This document shows positions 45,536 to 57,203 of a stretch of 64,000 nt of DNA, in pieces. The stretch's first letter is position 1. Each line of letters begins with the position of its first letter. The DNA comes from Bipolaris cookei (Eukaryota > Ascomycota > Dothideomycetes > Pleosporales > Pleosporaceae), in assembly GCA_002286855.1 (NCBI GenBank), contig NRSV01000014.1, forward strand, positions 1 to 64,000. The letters run 5' to 3'. The notes beneath the pieces were generated by a model that made no database searches, was not told the origin of the DNA, and saw only the letters and a program-made list of their open reading frames with translations. The position numbers were made by a program, and so were the translations under genes.

Positions 45536-47250
45536 TCACAGCACCAGCATGCCAAAGAAACTAACAGCAGCAAACCCAGCATAAACCCCCATAGCCAACT
45601 TCCCATGCGCAAAGAAGCCCGGTGCATTCACTCCCGCCGCCGCCGCACCAGGCGACCCGGAACTCCTCACCGCACCACCACTAACGCCTGCAGTTCCCTT
45701 GCCCGTAGCCGTCGGCACAGACCCCTGGCCATTGACACCCGCAGCACTCAGCAAGCTCGTACACACGCTCGCCGTAGCCGCTTGCTGCGTACTCGCTCTC
45801 CCCGAAAAATTACAAGCATCGGCGCGCTTGTTCTGACCGATATAATACTGGTTCGCCACAAACGCGAGTTGTTCTTTGGGATCGCAGCCCGAGTACGCGC
45901 CGTACTTTCCTGTCGTAGCGTTTCGGGCGATGCCAGAGCAGTAACTTTGGTCTGCGCCGCAGATGTAGTTGAAGTCGTTGGAGTAGGCGTCTTGGTCGTT
46001 GGATGTGTAAGTGCATTGGAGGCCGTCGACCATGCAGTCGCAGAGTTGGGGGTTGACTGTTGGAGGCAAAGGTGAGGCTTGGGGGAGCCATGTGCTGCCT
46101 ACTGAGGGGCAGGCGGGGGCGGTGTTGGTAGGATTGTAGTTTGAGCGTTGGGTGGAGGAGGGAGTAACAGAGGCGAGTTGGTCGCGGAGGGAGGTGAAGT
46201 CTGGGTAGGGGGAGACCTTGGCGTCGTTGTCGGTGAGCTTAACGAGGCCGTAGTTGTTGGCGCCCATGAACCATTCGTAGACTATGCCGCCGGAGAAAAC
46301 GCTCGTCATGTTGCCGTAGAGGACGGGGACCTCAGTGAAGGGACGGCTTGTGGGGCCCCCGGGTAAGCCCTCGATGCAGCCGTATTCGGCGAAAAAGACG
46401 GGAACAGGGTAATCGGAGAAGAATTTTACGCGCTCATCGTAGGAGGAGGCTTGGTAGCTGCTGTTACCGCACCAGGAGTAGACGTTATAGCCCCAAAAGT
46501 CAATGGAGGTTTTGTTGCCTGAGTCGCCGGGCTGGCAGGCAAAGTAATGGGCAAGCTCGTTGCGAGAGGGCACGTCAGCGGTAGCATAGCCCACACCGAG
46601 GGTCTTGCGGTAGTTTTGGTTCTGGATGTACGTCTTTGTGTCACGGACAGCAGCCTTGACAAAAGCAGCAGCAGCCGTCTGATTGTCTGAACTGACGTTC
46701 TCGTTGCCGGCGAAAAAGCCAATGACGTTCTTGTACTTGCTCAGCGAGTCAATGACGCCCGTGTACCTGCGGTAGAGAGTGACATCCCACTCTGGGTCGT
46801 TTGAGCGAATCGAAGTAGAGGGTTCGCCCAGGTCCGAGACGACGTAGATGTCAGCGCTGGCCAGCTGCGCCATGCAGTCGTCATGGTTCTGGTTGGGATC
46901 AATGGCATAGACACGGATGACATTGGTGAAAAGCTGCTTCAGGTAGGGAATGTCTCGTCGGCAGGCAGCGCCATCTGCAAGGGGGTCGGTGTAGGTGGCA
47001 TTGGTGCTGGTAGAGCCGTTGGGGCTGTAGTTTTGCTGGTAGGCAACGCCCTTCATGAAGCTGCGAGGATGTGTCAGTGCCACGAAGTAGGCGAATGTGA
47101 GTAAACCGCCGCTTACAATTGCGAGCCATTGTTTGTGTAGAAAAAGTGCTGGCCAAAGACCTCGATTTCGGGAATGTCGTCGTAGCTGGCAGCCTGGATG
47201 CCACTAGCAGCGAGCGCTGCCACTGCAGCTTGGAGCACGCTCTTCCACAT
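45536..47250 (-). CDS. 1,3-beta-glucanosyltransferase (GH72, Gas/Gel family), GPI-anchored
   Basis: Elongates and remodels cell-wall beta-1,3-glucan at the plasma membrane. Two exons: 47250-47117 and 47060-45536, intron 56 nt, giving 552 aa. The start opens a signal peptide (MWKSVLQAAVAALAASGIQA). The GH72 domain (about 30-345) has both catalytic Glu residues: Glu165 in FFAGNENV and Glu270 in VFFAEYGC. A Cys-rich X8/CBM43 module follows (about 375-470; LCDCMVDGLQCTY, YICGADQSYC, ACNFSGRA). A Ser/Gly/Ala-rich stalk and a hydrophobic tail (MGVYAGFAAVSFFGMLVL) form the GPI-anchor signal. The X8 module places it with the Gas1/Gas2-Gel4-like subfamily. Neither catalytic residue nor any disulphide Cys is obviously missing. 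Confidence 0.94.
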
Positions 47251-50074
47251 GACTGTTGCAGTGGGCGTGGGTAATGAATGTGGGAAATTATCAACGAGTG
47301 TACAAGGGCGTGAAAGCCTTTCTGTAGGTGTGTTTGTATGCAGTGGTGGTGAACAAAGACACGGATGGCTGGCTGAATGACTGACTACCTATTAGAGAGA
47401 CCGGGGGTGACAGGTGTTTTCATATGCCAGGGACGCGTGTCTCTGGAGGGGCAGGTTTTACGGCACGGGGTTCCATGCACTACATACGGACGAGTGTGCT
47501 ATTCTAATCACTTTAATCGCGCTGGCCGGCCCGAGGGGACGACGACGTAATAGGACGGTGATGACGCCGGGCATGGTGGTGTTGGTGGTGGGTGAGTGGG
47601 GCTGTGCTACTGGCCCACTTCTCTCCACTGATCCCGGGCTAAGCTTTGTGACCTGTGGCTTGATCTTGTTGGCTTCCCCGGATTCTGCCTGGCAACGTTG
47701 CGAGCTGCCATTCGTGTGATTCTACCACATGTACCATTCATTCATCGTGATATAAGCTGTCACTCCCATTCTTCTCATCACTTATGGATGGCTGCAGCAC
47801 CGAGTTGACGCCCGGCCGCAAGGCCAACATCCGGCCTCCCGAAGGTGCGCCACTTTGTGTCGTATCTAATGCGGTTTAGCGTGGCCGCGCGCCTACACAT
47901 TACGCGTATACAGCCAATATACTACTTACATACGCACTAGTCCACTCCTCTCTAGCATTTACCCATGTCTTCACATACGCCCAGAATAGCACTGGCCCTT
48001 CGTCGTACTCCATCGTCTTATTTCCGGGCTCTCTACAGTTCCTCAAAGCACTGCATCGCTTGCCATAATGGCTCCAACGGCACAAGAGGAAACACCGGAG
48101 CACCATCGCTCTTAGGCCTATCTATACTTTACCGATTTTTGCTTAAGCACCAGCCTCAAAATATGCCACAGCCATGTTATGATTGACTTCGGTGTCATCG
48201 CGGCATCCGTTGAGTCTCACCTCCCGAAACGATAGCATTAGACCAACCCGGATTCTGTGCTTGACGTACCACTTCACCGGCTCCTGTCAAGTAACGCCGC
48301 CACAATCAAACCCTTGTGGCGCAGTATCACATCCAACCACTCGGAACTATCGCGGCTTATGGATACTTATCCTGCTGAGCTTTGACGTCGCGCTGTGACT
48401 TGCTTCAGCCAACACTTTGTACTAATGGTCACGCCAACTGGACTCAACATCGACTATAATCATCGAATGGTGACCATTGACAGTAAATATTAACACAAAT
48501 CAGTTCAATAACGCTGGCCTGTGAGAAAAATACCAAGCGTGTGTCACTGTCCATCATCTGCAAGGTTTGACACTTGAGAATGACAAGTGTTCGAGACTTG
48601 AAACTTGTCGTAGCGACCTAGCCACGGGTCTCCCTGGGTCGAGAAGACAGTGCGAAACCTGAACGTGCGTTGGTGACTAACACCAGTCAGAACCACAATT
48701 GCGTAACGTGGCATAGCCTAGTCTTGAATTGAGATCTTGAAAGGAGCCATAGGGTATTAAAACCCCAGCAACCCAGTTCTTTGTTCGAAACCAGGGCCAG
48801 AGAAAATATGACTATCACTATCACCTCAACGCAGGATTCAGGCTACAACCCTGCCAAGTACCCAAGACCTCTGAAAACGTGGCAGCCATAGTCTGGGCGT
48901 TCTTATCCACATTCGTACTTCCTCAGTCGAAACTTTACGCCTGTTACACTGGCCTCTTCGCTCCGGAAATGTCGAGTACCGTGACCGTGGCGTTCTTCAT
49001 TCTGTTGCCTAGGCTGAGCGCATAAGCAGAGTCACCTGCAGCGCAGAGATCAACAACACCCTCAACAGATGCCTGCCGAACCGAACCCATCTGAAAGACA
49101 ATCGTTTCGAGCAGAGCATCAGTGAGAAAATCAGAAGAAGGATCCTTGGGTATAGTCGCAGATACAAACACCATTACCGTGCCTTTGGTCGAGCCTCGTA
49201 CTTCCTTTGTACAAACAGCATTTGCTCCGCCCTTGCGAGCTGTTCATCGAATAGATGTCTACATTACCTGCCAATCTTTTAACAGTTAATCTATTACTGA
49301 TTTCTGAATTAGCACGATACGATGTCTTACACAGATGGCTTTGGGACAAAGCAAATCATATACGTCGAAGACATCTTGTCCCTCAGCCAATGACTAGCTA
49401 CGACACGCTTCATATGCACACGAACAAACCAAGGACGCCCACTGCCTGAGCGCATAGTACCTAACAATTTCTGACGGATGCGTACAAGCGGGATCAGACA
49501 TGCGGTGAAGACGAAACCGTTCCTGTATCAGAGGATCAAGCGGGAAACGCTATGCCGATCTTTTCCTAAAGCCGTAATTTTGAATCTGGAACCAAGACTA
49601 CTTGTTGCAGCTAATCCGCAAACCCTCCAACTCTTGGTGCTCGGGTACTGCAAGTAGAAGGTTGTGGAGCTGCAGCTGGAGTAGGAAGTGGGGAATAGTG
49701 AAGGGGGCGGTAGGGCGGTCGGTCGCCAAATGCGACATCTGCTTCAGCAGTTTTATTCTTCCGACCAATTACGTTTGGTGAGATGAAATTGCAACGGTAT
49801 TGGAGATGGAGTGTAGGGAGGTTTGAGTTCACATATAACGCATTGATGAAGGGGTCGGGAACCCACCTACCCCTTAGTGACAGTGCATAATGGGCATCTA
49901 TCATCCTCGGGTCGTTCTGATCGCTGCAAGATTAACAAATCACATTCTTTCTTCAATTCCGAGATTCAGCGAGGGAACACGTTCTTTTTTGAAGCTGCGT
50001 ACTGCCTTTTTGACCTGTTTTTCTCGTTGCTCCCTTTTTGTTGCTGGACGGAAGATCGACTTGAATATCATTAG
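47251..50074. other. Gene-poor region
   Basis: Promoter of the glucanosyltransferase on the left and of the bZIP gene on the right. One minus-strand coding remnant (48944-49260) is listed separately. No other frame is convincing, and no tRNA or repeat array was seen. Confidence 0.5.
48944..49260 (-). pseudogene. Unrecognised coding remnant
   Basis: Two overlapping minus frames joined by an apparent shift near 49165 (FDEQLARAEQMLFVQRKYE, then GTVMVFVSATIPKDPSSDFL and VVDLCAAGDSAYALSLGNRM) read like protein rather than random DNA. The last part vaguely recalls the SAM-binding segment of methyltransferases, but a key Gly-rich motif is not preserved. There is no plausible start or splice structure. 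It may also be chance. Confidence 0.25.
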
Positions 50075-51251
50075 ATGAGGAAATTCGCATTTAAGCCTTT
50101 CAAGGGCGACAAGACGACTCCTACGGATGGTATGTTCCCTGCTTTTACCTTTTCGTACGGGCCGAGAAAAAAGTAAAGGGTTATACCAGAGCCTTATCGT
50201 CTGACACCCAAGGCAGATTCAACGGAATCTCGGAACTCAGTGCAAAAACGACGAGAGCAAGTTCGCAGGGCACAAAGGTATGTTTCTAAACGTTCTCCTT
50301 TCATCTGTGATGCGTTCTGCATATGTTTATTGCCAAAAACACATCCGATGTTGTTTCTCCAGGTCCTTTTAATCTAATATAACACTAAGAACCCACCGCG
50401 ACCGAAAGGAAACATACATCACGTCTCTAGAAAGCGAAGTTGTTCGCCTTCGCGCCAAAGAAGCACACCTCGAGTCAAAAATCAAAGCACTCTATGCCGA
50501 AAACAGTGTCCTAAAAAAGGACTTGACACAGCAAGGTATCCCGCTACCCACAGCAAACGAAGCAACAGACGAGACAATAAGTCTCACCGTCTTCCAAGAA
50601 AACAGCATCATAAAAAAGAGGAGCTGGCGAAAACAAATCTCCGTCTCTCAACCCCACAAACCCACCACATCATCAACCCAAATCACAAATTTCTCTCAAC
50701 CCATTTCACCCCCCTCCTCCAAATCTTCATCGCACTCCTCCCCAACCCCCACTCCACCACCCCCAAACAAACTCGGCGCCCTAGACTCAGACATAATCGG
50801 CATGGACTTCGTCCTCACCCTCGAATCCCCCTGCCTCTCCCACACCGACATCTCCCCGACCTCCACCCCCCATCACCCCCCTACCTCCGCCCTCCCCACA
50901 ACAACCGGCCACGCCCTCACCCTCTCCGCCTGCCTTCTACACACACACCCTTCCCCGCCAGGCCACCGCCAGCACTCACAAACGCCCTGGCGCGCGCCCC
51001 GCTCCACCCTCTCGCACTTGCTTAGCATATCGTCCAACGTCCCGCTTGCAGATGGCGAGGTGACGCCCGTGCAGGCTTGGGAGTATGTCAGACAGCATGC
51101 TTCGTTTAGTGGGTTGGAGGTGGGGAGGTGGGAGATGCTCAAGGAGAAGTTGGTTGGGGCGGTAAGGTGTTATGGGTATGGGGGTGTGGTGGAGAGGAAG
51201 GTGCTGGAGAATGTTGTTTTTGAGGCATTTGTTGTTGGAAGGATTTTTTAA
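50075..51251 (+). CDS. bZIP transcription factor
   Basis: DNA-binding regulator, nuclear. Three exons: 50075-50129, 50217-50277 and 50390-51251 (introns 87 and 112 nt, longer than most here), giving 325 aa. Both introns lie in or next to the DNA-binding part: the basic region NSVQKRREQVRRAQRTHRDR is completed only after splicing exons 2 and 3, and the leucine zipper follows (SLESEVVRLRAKEAHLESKI, KALYAENSVLKKDL). The middle is Pro/Ser/Thr-rich and disordered; a C-terminal helical module (VTPVQAWEYVRQH, GLEVGRWEMLKEKL) may be a ligand or partner domain. The splice acceptors restore the known fungal bZIP pattern RRAQRTHRxRKE, which supports the model. Target genes cannot be inferred. Confidence 0.85.
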
Positions 51252-51406
51252 GGGATGGTATTGGAGTTTGGGTGGGTTGGGATGGGTAGTATATGATATT
51301 TTTTTGGTAGCATTACAGGTGTTTGGGTTATGGTACAGTAGTGGATGTTACGGCTACAAAATCTAATGTCCTTTCTATGCTCGAGTTCTTTTTATGTCTG
51401 ATGTTG

Positions 51407-52621
51407 TTACAACCCGGCAGTGTGCAACCTGCGTATCCATTTATGGGTATTTGGAGCTGAAGCGGGTGGGAAGTCATCTCCAGCGGTAGGCCGTGGTCTG
51501 TGCATCTGCCGCGCTGGTGTTGAAGGAGTAACAGGTCGACTCGTCTCAGTAGGCTGCTTATTCACTCCACGCGGTGTATGACGTGCTTCATAACCAGTCT
51601 CCTCGATATATTCTTCCTCGAGATCCTCTATATCATCTTCCAACTCTTTGAGCGCCTCATCAGCCGTCTTAATCTTCCTCTGATGCGTTCTCACAACACC
51701 ACCCCATAAAGTCTCCAAATCGGTTTCTGCTCTCTTCTCCTCGGTAAACATTTGCACCACCACATTGACACCTGGCTTGACATCCCGGAACCCGACAAAT
51801 TCTTGTACGTTGTCGCCAGGCATATGTGTATCTTCGGGATGTGCTTCTAGTTTGCCTAACGTACAGCAGATCCAGCCCGTGCGAATACCATCGTCAATAT
51901 TGCCTTCTGGTATTGCTCCGCCAACATTCGCCAGCATACGCATCCGTTTTGCCTTGCGCCTCAACTTGATCTTCAGTTCATTCCGGCCGAGTAGTCCTGC
52001 TGCATTTGCTTTCAAACCGTGCTCTCTTCGTAGGTACCGACAGAACCTGTCTGCTGCTACATGTAAATGTTTCTCTGATCGGGCTGTTGCAATTATCATG
52101 ATCAGCTTAGGGCCGAGTGCTGGCGGGGGGTCGAGGTGCCGTAGGTCGAGAAGCTCTAGGTCGTCTAGACCGGCTGTGACTGAAATGTAGTCGAGGAGGT
52201 TTTCGAGAAGTGGTGGGGGATTTGGTGGAAGCGCAGGTATATCGGCGGGTTGCTGGACTGGTAATTGCACGGATGATTGCTGTTTGAGATACCATGGAAT
52301 AGAAGCATCCTGTGCGGAAGGCGTTGGCGCAGCCTGTTCTAGATTGTCGAAGGAATCCGCCGCAGGGTCGTGTGAGCCGGGATTGGATGCCACTTGTTTT
52401 TCATTATTGCCAAGAAAGGCGAATTTGGGGTCTTCAGTTGAAGGATTGTTCTTTTGCGATCCTCGAGACAGGCTCGTGCTGAATGTGCATTGTGAAGGTT
52501 TCAGGGACAAGGCGCAGAATGCTATGCGGTTGGTCTTTGGTATTATTGGCGACAGACGTGCGTTTACTTTTAAACACAAACTGCAGATAAATCTCGAGGA
52601 AACAGCTCTCGAAGCTGACAT
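51407..52621 (-). CDS. ATP25: Mitochondrial ATP25-like protein with RsfS domain, short form
   Basis: In yeast the ATP25 precursor yields an N-terminal RsfS-like ribosome-silencing factor and a C-terminal part that stabilises ATP9 mRNA. Single exon, 404 aa. The start was placed at the ATG opening MSASRAVSSRFICSLCLK, because this leader with TFSTSLSRGS looks like a mitochondrial presequence; the open frame extends further upstream to ATGs at 52783 and 52891. The RsfS-like domain lies around residues 155-310 (LENLLDYISVTAGLDDLELLDLR, IMIIATARSEKHLHVAADRF, GRNELKIKLRRKAKRMRML, GWICCTLGKLEAH). After an acidic helix the protein ends in a Pro-rich tail; no C-terminal mRNA-stability region is seen, and no next exon was found in the 155 bp before the bZIP gene. 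Confidence 0.78.
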   Translation of the reverse strand: MSASRAVSSRFICSLCLKVNARLSPIIPKTNRIAFCALSLKPSQCTFSTSLSRGSQKNNPSTEDPKFAFLGNNEKQVASNPGSHDPAADSFDNLEQAAPTPSAQDASIPWYLKQQSSVQLPVQQPADIPALPPNPPPLLENLLDYISVTAGLDDLELLDLRHLDPPPALGPKLIMIIATARSEKHLHVAADRFCRYLRREHGLKANAAGLLGRNELKIKLRRKAKRMRMLANVGGAIPEGNIDDGIRTGWICCTLGKLEAHPEDTHMPGDNVQEFVGFRDVKPGVNVVVQMFTEEKRAETDLETLWGGVVRTHQRKIKTADEALKELEDDIEDLEEEYIEETGYEARHTPRGVNKQPTETSRPVTPSTPARQMHRPRPTAGDDFPPASAPNTHKWIRRLHTAGL

Positions 52622-53003
52622 ATTGAAGCGCAATGGACGTGCTGCAGCGTAGGTGGCGTCAAAGATGTGACATTCGTCGATGACATGGGATGTTTTGCCA
52701 ACCCCTGCTAGCGCTTGCGACACACGCGAAGGGATTGTGGCTGCTGTGGCGTTGCACCTGAACTTTTCATTGTTCGATACCATGTCACGTGATGATAAGA
52801 CCCTTATCAGTCCCGCAGCGGGCAGGAAATTTTGGCGGGGTCTTGTTTGAGGGTGAATTTCCAAGCAAATTCGCCACACATTTCGACTCATAAACACTCA
52901 ACTCATTGCTCTCCGTTTTATACCCATATCATTTCCCTCTGATACGGCCAGAGGAACTCCAACCACCTTGACCACACTGTCGCTGCCGGATCTCATCGCC
53001 CAA
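52622..53003. promoter_or_regulatory. Bidirectional promoter of ATP25 and NMD3
   Basis: Divergent starts lie 382 bp apart. Much of this stretch is also open on the minus strand, so ATP25 might begin further upstream (ATGs at 52783 and 52891). No clear TATA box was found. Confidence 0.45.
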
Positions 53004-54545
53004 ATGGACGGTACAATGACCGACGCTCAGCTTTCCTTTGCGCCTGCGCCTAAGAACGCAGCAACAATCCTCTGTGCCGACTGTGGCGCCCCTGTCGACG
53101 GAACCATATCTGGAGCCTTTTGCTACGACTGTATAAAACTCAAGACCGATGTTACCGGCGGCATCCAGCGTGAAGCCATCCTGCTCATGTGTCGTGACTG
53201 CGACCGATGGCTCTCCCCACCCTCGACTTGGGTAGTCGCGCCCCCAGAATCGCGCGAACTGCTCGCTCTGTGCCTCCGAAAACTGCGTGGACTGAACAAG
53301 CTAAGAATTATTGATGCGAGCTTCATCTGGACGGAGCCGCACAGTAGAAGGATAAAGGTCAAGATCACGGTGCAGTCGGAGCTGAACGAGGGCGCCATCA
53401 TGCAGCAGACCTTTGAAGTCGAATACACGCAAAACTACAATCAGTGCCCGGATTGCGCAAAGAGCTATACGCACAACACATGGAGGGCCTGCGTACAAGT
53501 GCGGCAAAAGGTGCCACACAAAAGGACCTTCTTGTACTTGGAACAGCTGATCTTGAAGCACGGTGCACACAAAGACACCATCAACATCAAAGAAGTACAC
53601 GATGGCATCGACTTCTTCTTCGCACAGAGGAATCATGCAGTGGCCTTTTGCGATTTTTTGAAGGCCGTCATCCCAGTCAATGTCAAGAGGTCTGAGGAAC
53701 TCATCTCACATGATATCCACACGTCAACCAAGAACTATAAGTTTTCGTTCTCATGTGAGATAGTACCTATTTGTAAAGATGATCTTGTCGTACTTCCTAT
53801 CCCGCTGGCCAAAAAGATTGGCAACATTTCACCTCTTACACTCTGCTCACGCATTGGCACATCTGTCCAACTCCTTGACCCAGCAACACTACAAACTGCC
53901 GATGTCGCTACCGATATTTATTGGCGGACACCATTCCGACCATTAGCAGACGTGCAAGAGCTGACGGAATTTGTCGTCTTGGATATTGAGCCCTTGGGTA
54001 AGCAATCCGGACGCAATTTTCTCGCAGAAGCAACCGTAGCACGCGCGTCCGATATGGGTGTTAATGACACAACGTATTATTGCCGAACACACCTCGGTGG
54101 TATTCTCCACGTTGGCGACTCGGTAATGGGTTACCTGCTTGCCAACACAAACTTCAATAACGAGCTTTTCGATGTCCTTGAACAGAACAACAAATACGCG
54201 TCGGCTATTCCAGATGTGGTCCTCGTCAAGAAGTACTACCAGCGGTCCCGGAAGAGCAAGAATAAACGCAACTGGCGCGTTAAACGCATGCACAAGGAGG
54301 AGGGCGAGATGCTGCCTCGCAAGCAAGACCAAGAGAAGATGGAGCGCGACTTTGAGATGTTCTTGCAAGATGTCGAGGAGGATCAAGAGCTGCGACAGAC
54401 AATGGCACTCTACAAGGCCCAGCAGCAGCGCGATACAGATGCGATGGAAACGGAGAGCAGTCTTGGTGATGACGAGGACGAGGGCATTCAGATTCCGATG
54501 GATCAGCTACTTGACGATTTCGAAGATATGAGGATGGAGGATTAA
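53004..54545 (+). CDS. NMD3: 60S ribosomal export protein NMD3
   Basis: Adapter that carries the 60S subunit from nucleus to cytoplasm through Crm1. Single exon, 513 aa, matching the conserved family length of about 500-520. The start is the first ATG of the frame (MDGTMTDAQLSFAPAP). The N-terminal zinc-binding part has four CxxC pairs: Cys24/27, Cys40/43, a CRDCDRW motif (about 68) and CPDCAK (about 150). Family core motifs are HKRTFLYLEQLILKH, IDFFFAQRNHAVAFCDFLKA and IHTSTKNYKFSFSCEIVPIC. Near the C-terminus come a basic NLS-like SRKSKNKRNWRVKRMHKE and an acidic leucine-rich export signal (MDQLLDDFEDM). Nothing essential appears missing. Confidence 0.95.
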   Translation: MDGTMTDAQLSFAPAPKNAATILCADCGAPVDGTISGAFCYDCIKLKTDVTGGIQREAILLMCRDCDRWLSPPSTWVVAPPESRELLALCLRKLRGLNKLRIIDASFIWTEPHSRRIKVKITVQSELNEGAIMQQTFEVEYTQNYNQCPDCAKSYTHNTWRACVQVRQKVPHKRTFLYLEQLILKHGAHKDTINIKEVHDGIDFFFAQRNHAVAFCDFLKAVIPVNVKRSEELISHDIHTSTKNYKFSFSCEIVPICKDDLVVLPIPLAKKIGNISPLTLCSRIGTSVQLLDPATLQTADVATDIYWRTPFRPLADVQELTEFVVLDIEPLGKQSGRNFLAEATVARASDMGVNDTTYYCRTHLGGILHVGDSVMGYLLANTNFNNELFDVLEQNNKYASAIPDVVLVKKYYQRSRKSKNKRNWRVKRMHKEEGEMLPRKQDQEKMERDFEMFLQDVEEDQELRQTMALYKAQQQRDTDAMETESSLGDDEDEGIQIPMDQLLDDFEDMRMED

Positions 54546-55787
54546 ACGCCCAAACGCACGTGGGATTTTCGGTCCGTTGTTTTGGCGTTTTTGCTGCATT
54601 TCAAGGCGTTCCTTGCTGGAAAAGTGGGTCCTGTCACTCGCAAGGATGTGAGTGTTCTAGCTTGTGGTGGCTGCTATCTGGCTGCTGAAGACAAGATGAA
54701 AAGAGTCTAGTCGATGGACGTTTACCCTTGTGTGGGCAGATCTGGTCGTAGACTTGCCCAAACTGGACACGCCTAAGATTACCTAATTACCCTTAGACTC
54801 AACTGATCACGGACATGAGCGTGAGCTAGAGATCTGACTTGACGGCAAAGCTCCTGACGCTGCGGCAAATTCTAGTCGCAAACTCAACGATTGGCATGCC
54901 GTGTAATGGCGGTAATCCTCGTTGACGGCATATAGCAATTGTTCCGTTCACAACCGCGACTCGCACCACAAAGTGTCTTTAGCCTATTGCATTACTCGCG
55001 CATCAGATTCCAGCCAAATCTTTGTAGAGTGGCCTAGCAAGGCAGGGAGTACTCCACACGGGCCTTCCACGTGCGTTTCAGCAAGACAGAGTTTGTGGTG
55101 GCGGCGAGAAAAAAACTTCTAGCTTGGAAAGAAAGAAAACCGTCACCTTATTGTGTTTTGCCAGCATTGTGACAGCGGCTGAGGCGCTTGGCAACTGCTT
55201 GGAGGCTTGATCGGTCGGTTTCACTTCTTGTATAAAAGCTGTTCGTATTCCAAATTTAAAAGCACACTACAGTACCACCAAAATCCTAGCACTGTCAATC
55301 AGAACAATAATTTTATTTTAGTTTCAACCGAGGATCATAGCCCTGACTCTGAGAATGAGAGAAGCAGCCTAGGCCACATGGCACGGAAATGTGCATGTCG
55401 CACTACTGCTGCACTGACATCCTTGCAAGGCAAGCCACCCCGGTTTAACATCATGATGTTCGCCTGCGCCGAACGGCTAAATGACCATTTACGATACATC
55501 TCTGGGACTTGTTCCACTGATAAGTAATTCTTCGGCCCTGTAGCGGATCGCATGGGCGGCCACGACCTTCACCACGGTTCGGGTTACATGGGTCTGATCG
55601 CTTACCCCCGCCCCAAGACTTGTTTCCTGAAACTGGGCCAACTAGCATTTGGTTCTGTGTAAAGAGGGGACGAGGTGCATACTCTAGAGGATTATTTGCT
55701 CCGAGTACTTCCAAACTGTAATCATCACCGACCCATCCGCTGGCAGACCACCTCTAGCGCTGGCTCCTCCAACATCACTAGATTATC
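54546..55787. other. Intergenic region
   Basis: 3' flank of NMD3 and promoter of the rhodopsin-like gene. A TATAAAA element lies at about 55230, but no gene starts near it. No supported coding sequence. Confidence 0.5.
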
Positions 55788-57203
55788 ATGGCAGACGACA
55801 CACCTGCCATGAAGGATGAGTTCACCTCCATCATTATGATGTTGTTCCAGAATCCCCCGGACCCAAATCAGCGCATTCCAGTGTGGAATCGCAAGGGAAC
55901 AATATATGGTATCACTATCCCACTGCAGGTACTATTTACACACCCCCACGACGAGACACCGACAAACTAAAAAACTATAGGTCCTCTGCTGGGTTTTCGT
56001 CGCAGGCCGTCTTCACACACGTATACACGTGGTCCGCGAGCCTGGTCTCGATGATCTCTTCGTCGTACTGGCAGCGCTATTCAACCTCGTATCGCTTATC
56101 GGATTCCTGCACAGTATGTCTTGCTTTATCTTCATTTTTTTAAAAGGAATCATCTAACTGTTTCTTCAAGGCCTAAACTACGGCATGGGGCGTCACCTCA
56201 TCTACATCATCCCCATGTTCCAACCAACCATGATCACAATCTACATTAACAATGCCGCATACCACGCCACCACCGTTTGCATCAAAATCTCGCTTCTCCT
56301 GCAGTACCTGCGCATGTTCCGCACCGGCACGCGTCGCATCGTGTGCAGGGTTGTACTTGGGCTCGTCACTGTGTGGTCGCTGGTTTTCCTATTTATGGCC
56401 TGGTTCCCGTGCTTTCCTGTTTCTGCCTTTTGGACCAGGTCTAGCGGGTCAAGGTGCTATGGATACGGGTACAGTTCGGTGGGTGAGGCGAAAGCGTCAG
56501 TTCTTGCTTTCGCAGGAACGAATATGATGTTTGATTTGATCATCTTTGCTATTCCGCTCACTGAGTATTTTCGGAAAAATATGAGGCGCAAGGAGGTTGT
56601 TGCTATGACAGGACTGTTTATTTTTGGAGCAATGTTGGTATATCGACTTGATTTGTTGCGATACTGGCTGACTCTTTTTTATAGTGCTGTTTTGATGTCG
56701 ATTTTGCGTCTTTGGGCTACGTTTAAGCATAATAAGGATTCGGTTCAGAGTTTCGATTTTGTTTGGTAAGAAACTGATTGTTTTGCTCTGCAGTACTCCG
56801 AAATAGGACCTTCACTAACGCTGGATTGTATAGGTGGTACCCCGAAGTCATCATCATCTCCTTCGTCGAAGTCAGTTTCGCAATCATGTGCGCCTCGATG
56901 CCCATCTTCTGGCCTACCATCGTAACCTCCTGGGGTCACATCTTCATCACCAACGAAGTCCGCGTCACGTCTCACGAGCGCCTTGATAGTGTTACCCAAG
57001 ATAACATCGAACTTACGAGGGCGGGATCGTTAAAGAGTGTGGAAAGTACCAAGGGCTTGACAAGAGTGGAGTCTGAGGGGAACAGTCCTTATGATAGCGG
57101 ATATCTCATGCAGCCGGGCAAAAATGAATTGTTCTCGACTATGCATGTAGAGGTGCGGCCTCAGTCGCAAAAGTCGCGGGACAAGCAGATGCGTATTATA
57201 TAA
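55788..57203 (+). CDS. Fungal rhodopsin-like seven-helix integral membrane protein (PTH11-related)
   Basis: Plasma-membrane protein of the large fungal family often called PTH11-like or rhodopsin-domain proteins; ligand unknown. Five exons: 55788-55928, 55981-56113, 56171-56633, 56685-56765 and 56834-57203 (introns 52, 57, 51 and 68 nt), giving 395 aa. Seven helices are visible: VLCWVFVAGRL, LDDLFVVLAALFNLVSLIGFL, YINNAAYHATTVCIKISLLL (with the family YLRMF), LGLVTVWSLVFLFMAWF, LAFAGTNMMFDLIIFAIPL, AMTGLFIFGAIAVLMSILRL and VIIISFVEVSFAIMCASMP. The family motif GLDDLFVV lies in helix two and GMGRH follows it. Intron 3 uses a GTTGGT donor, needed to keep the frame. The C-terminal tail is cytoplasmic and Ser/Thr-rich. 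Confidence 0.86.

Noticed and set aside
45605..46584. Plus-strand Arg-rich frames antisense to the glucanosyltransferase
   Set aside because: Shadow frames of a well-supported GH72 gene.
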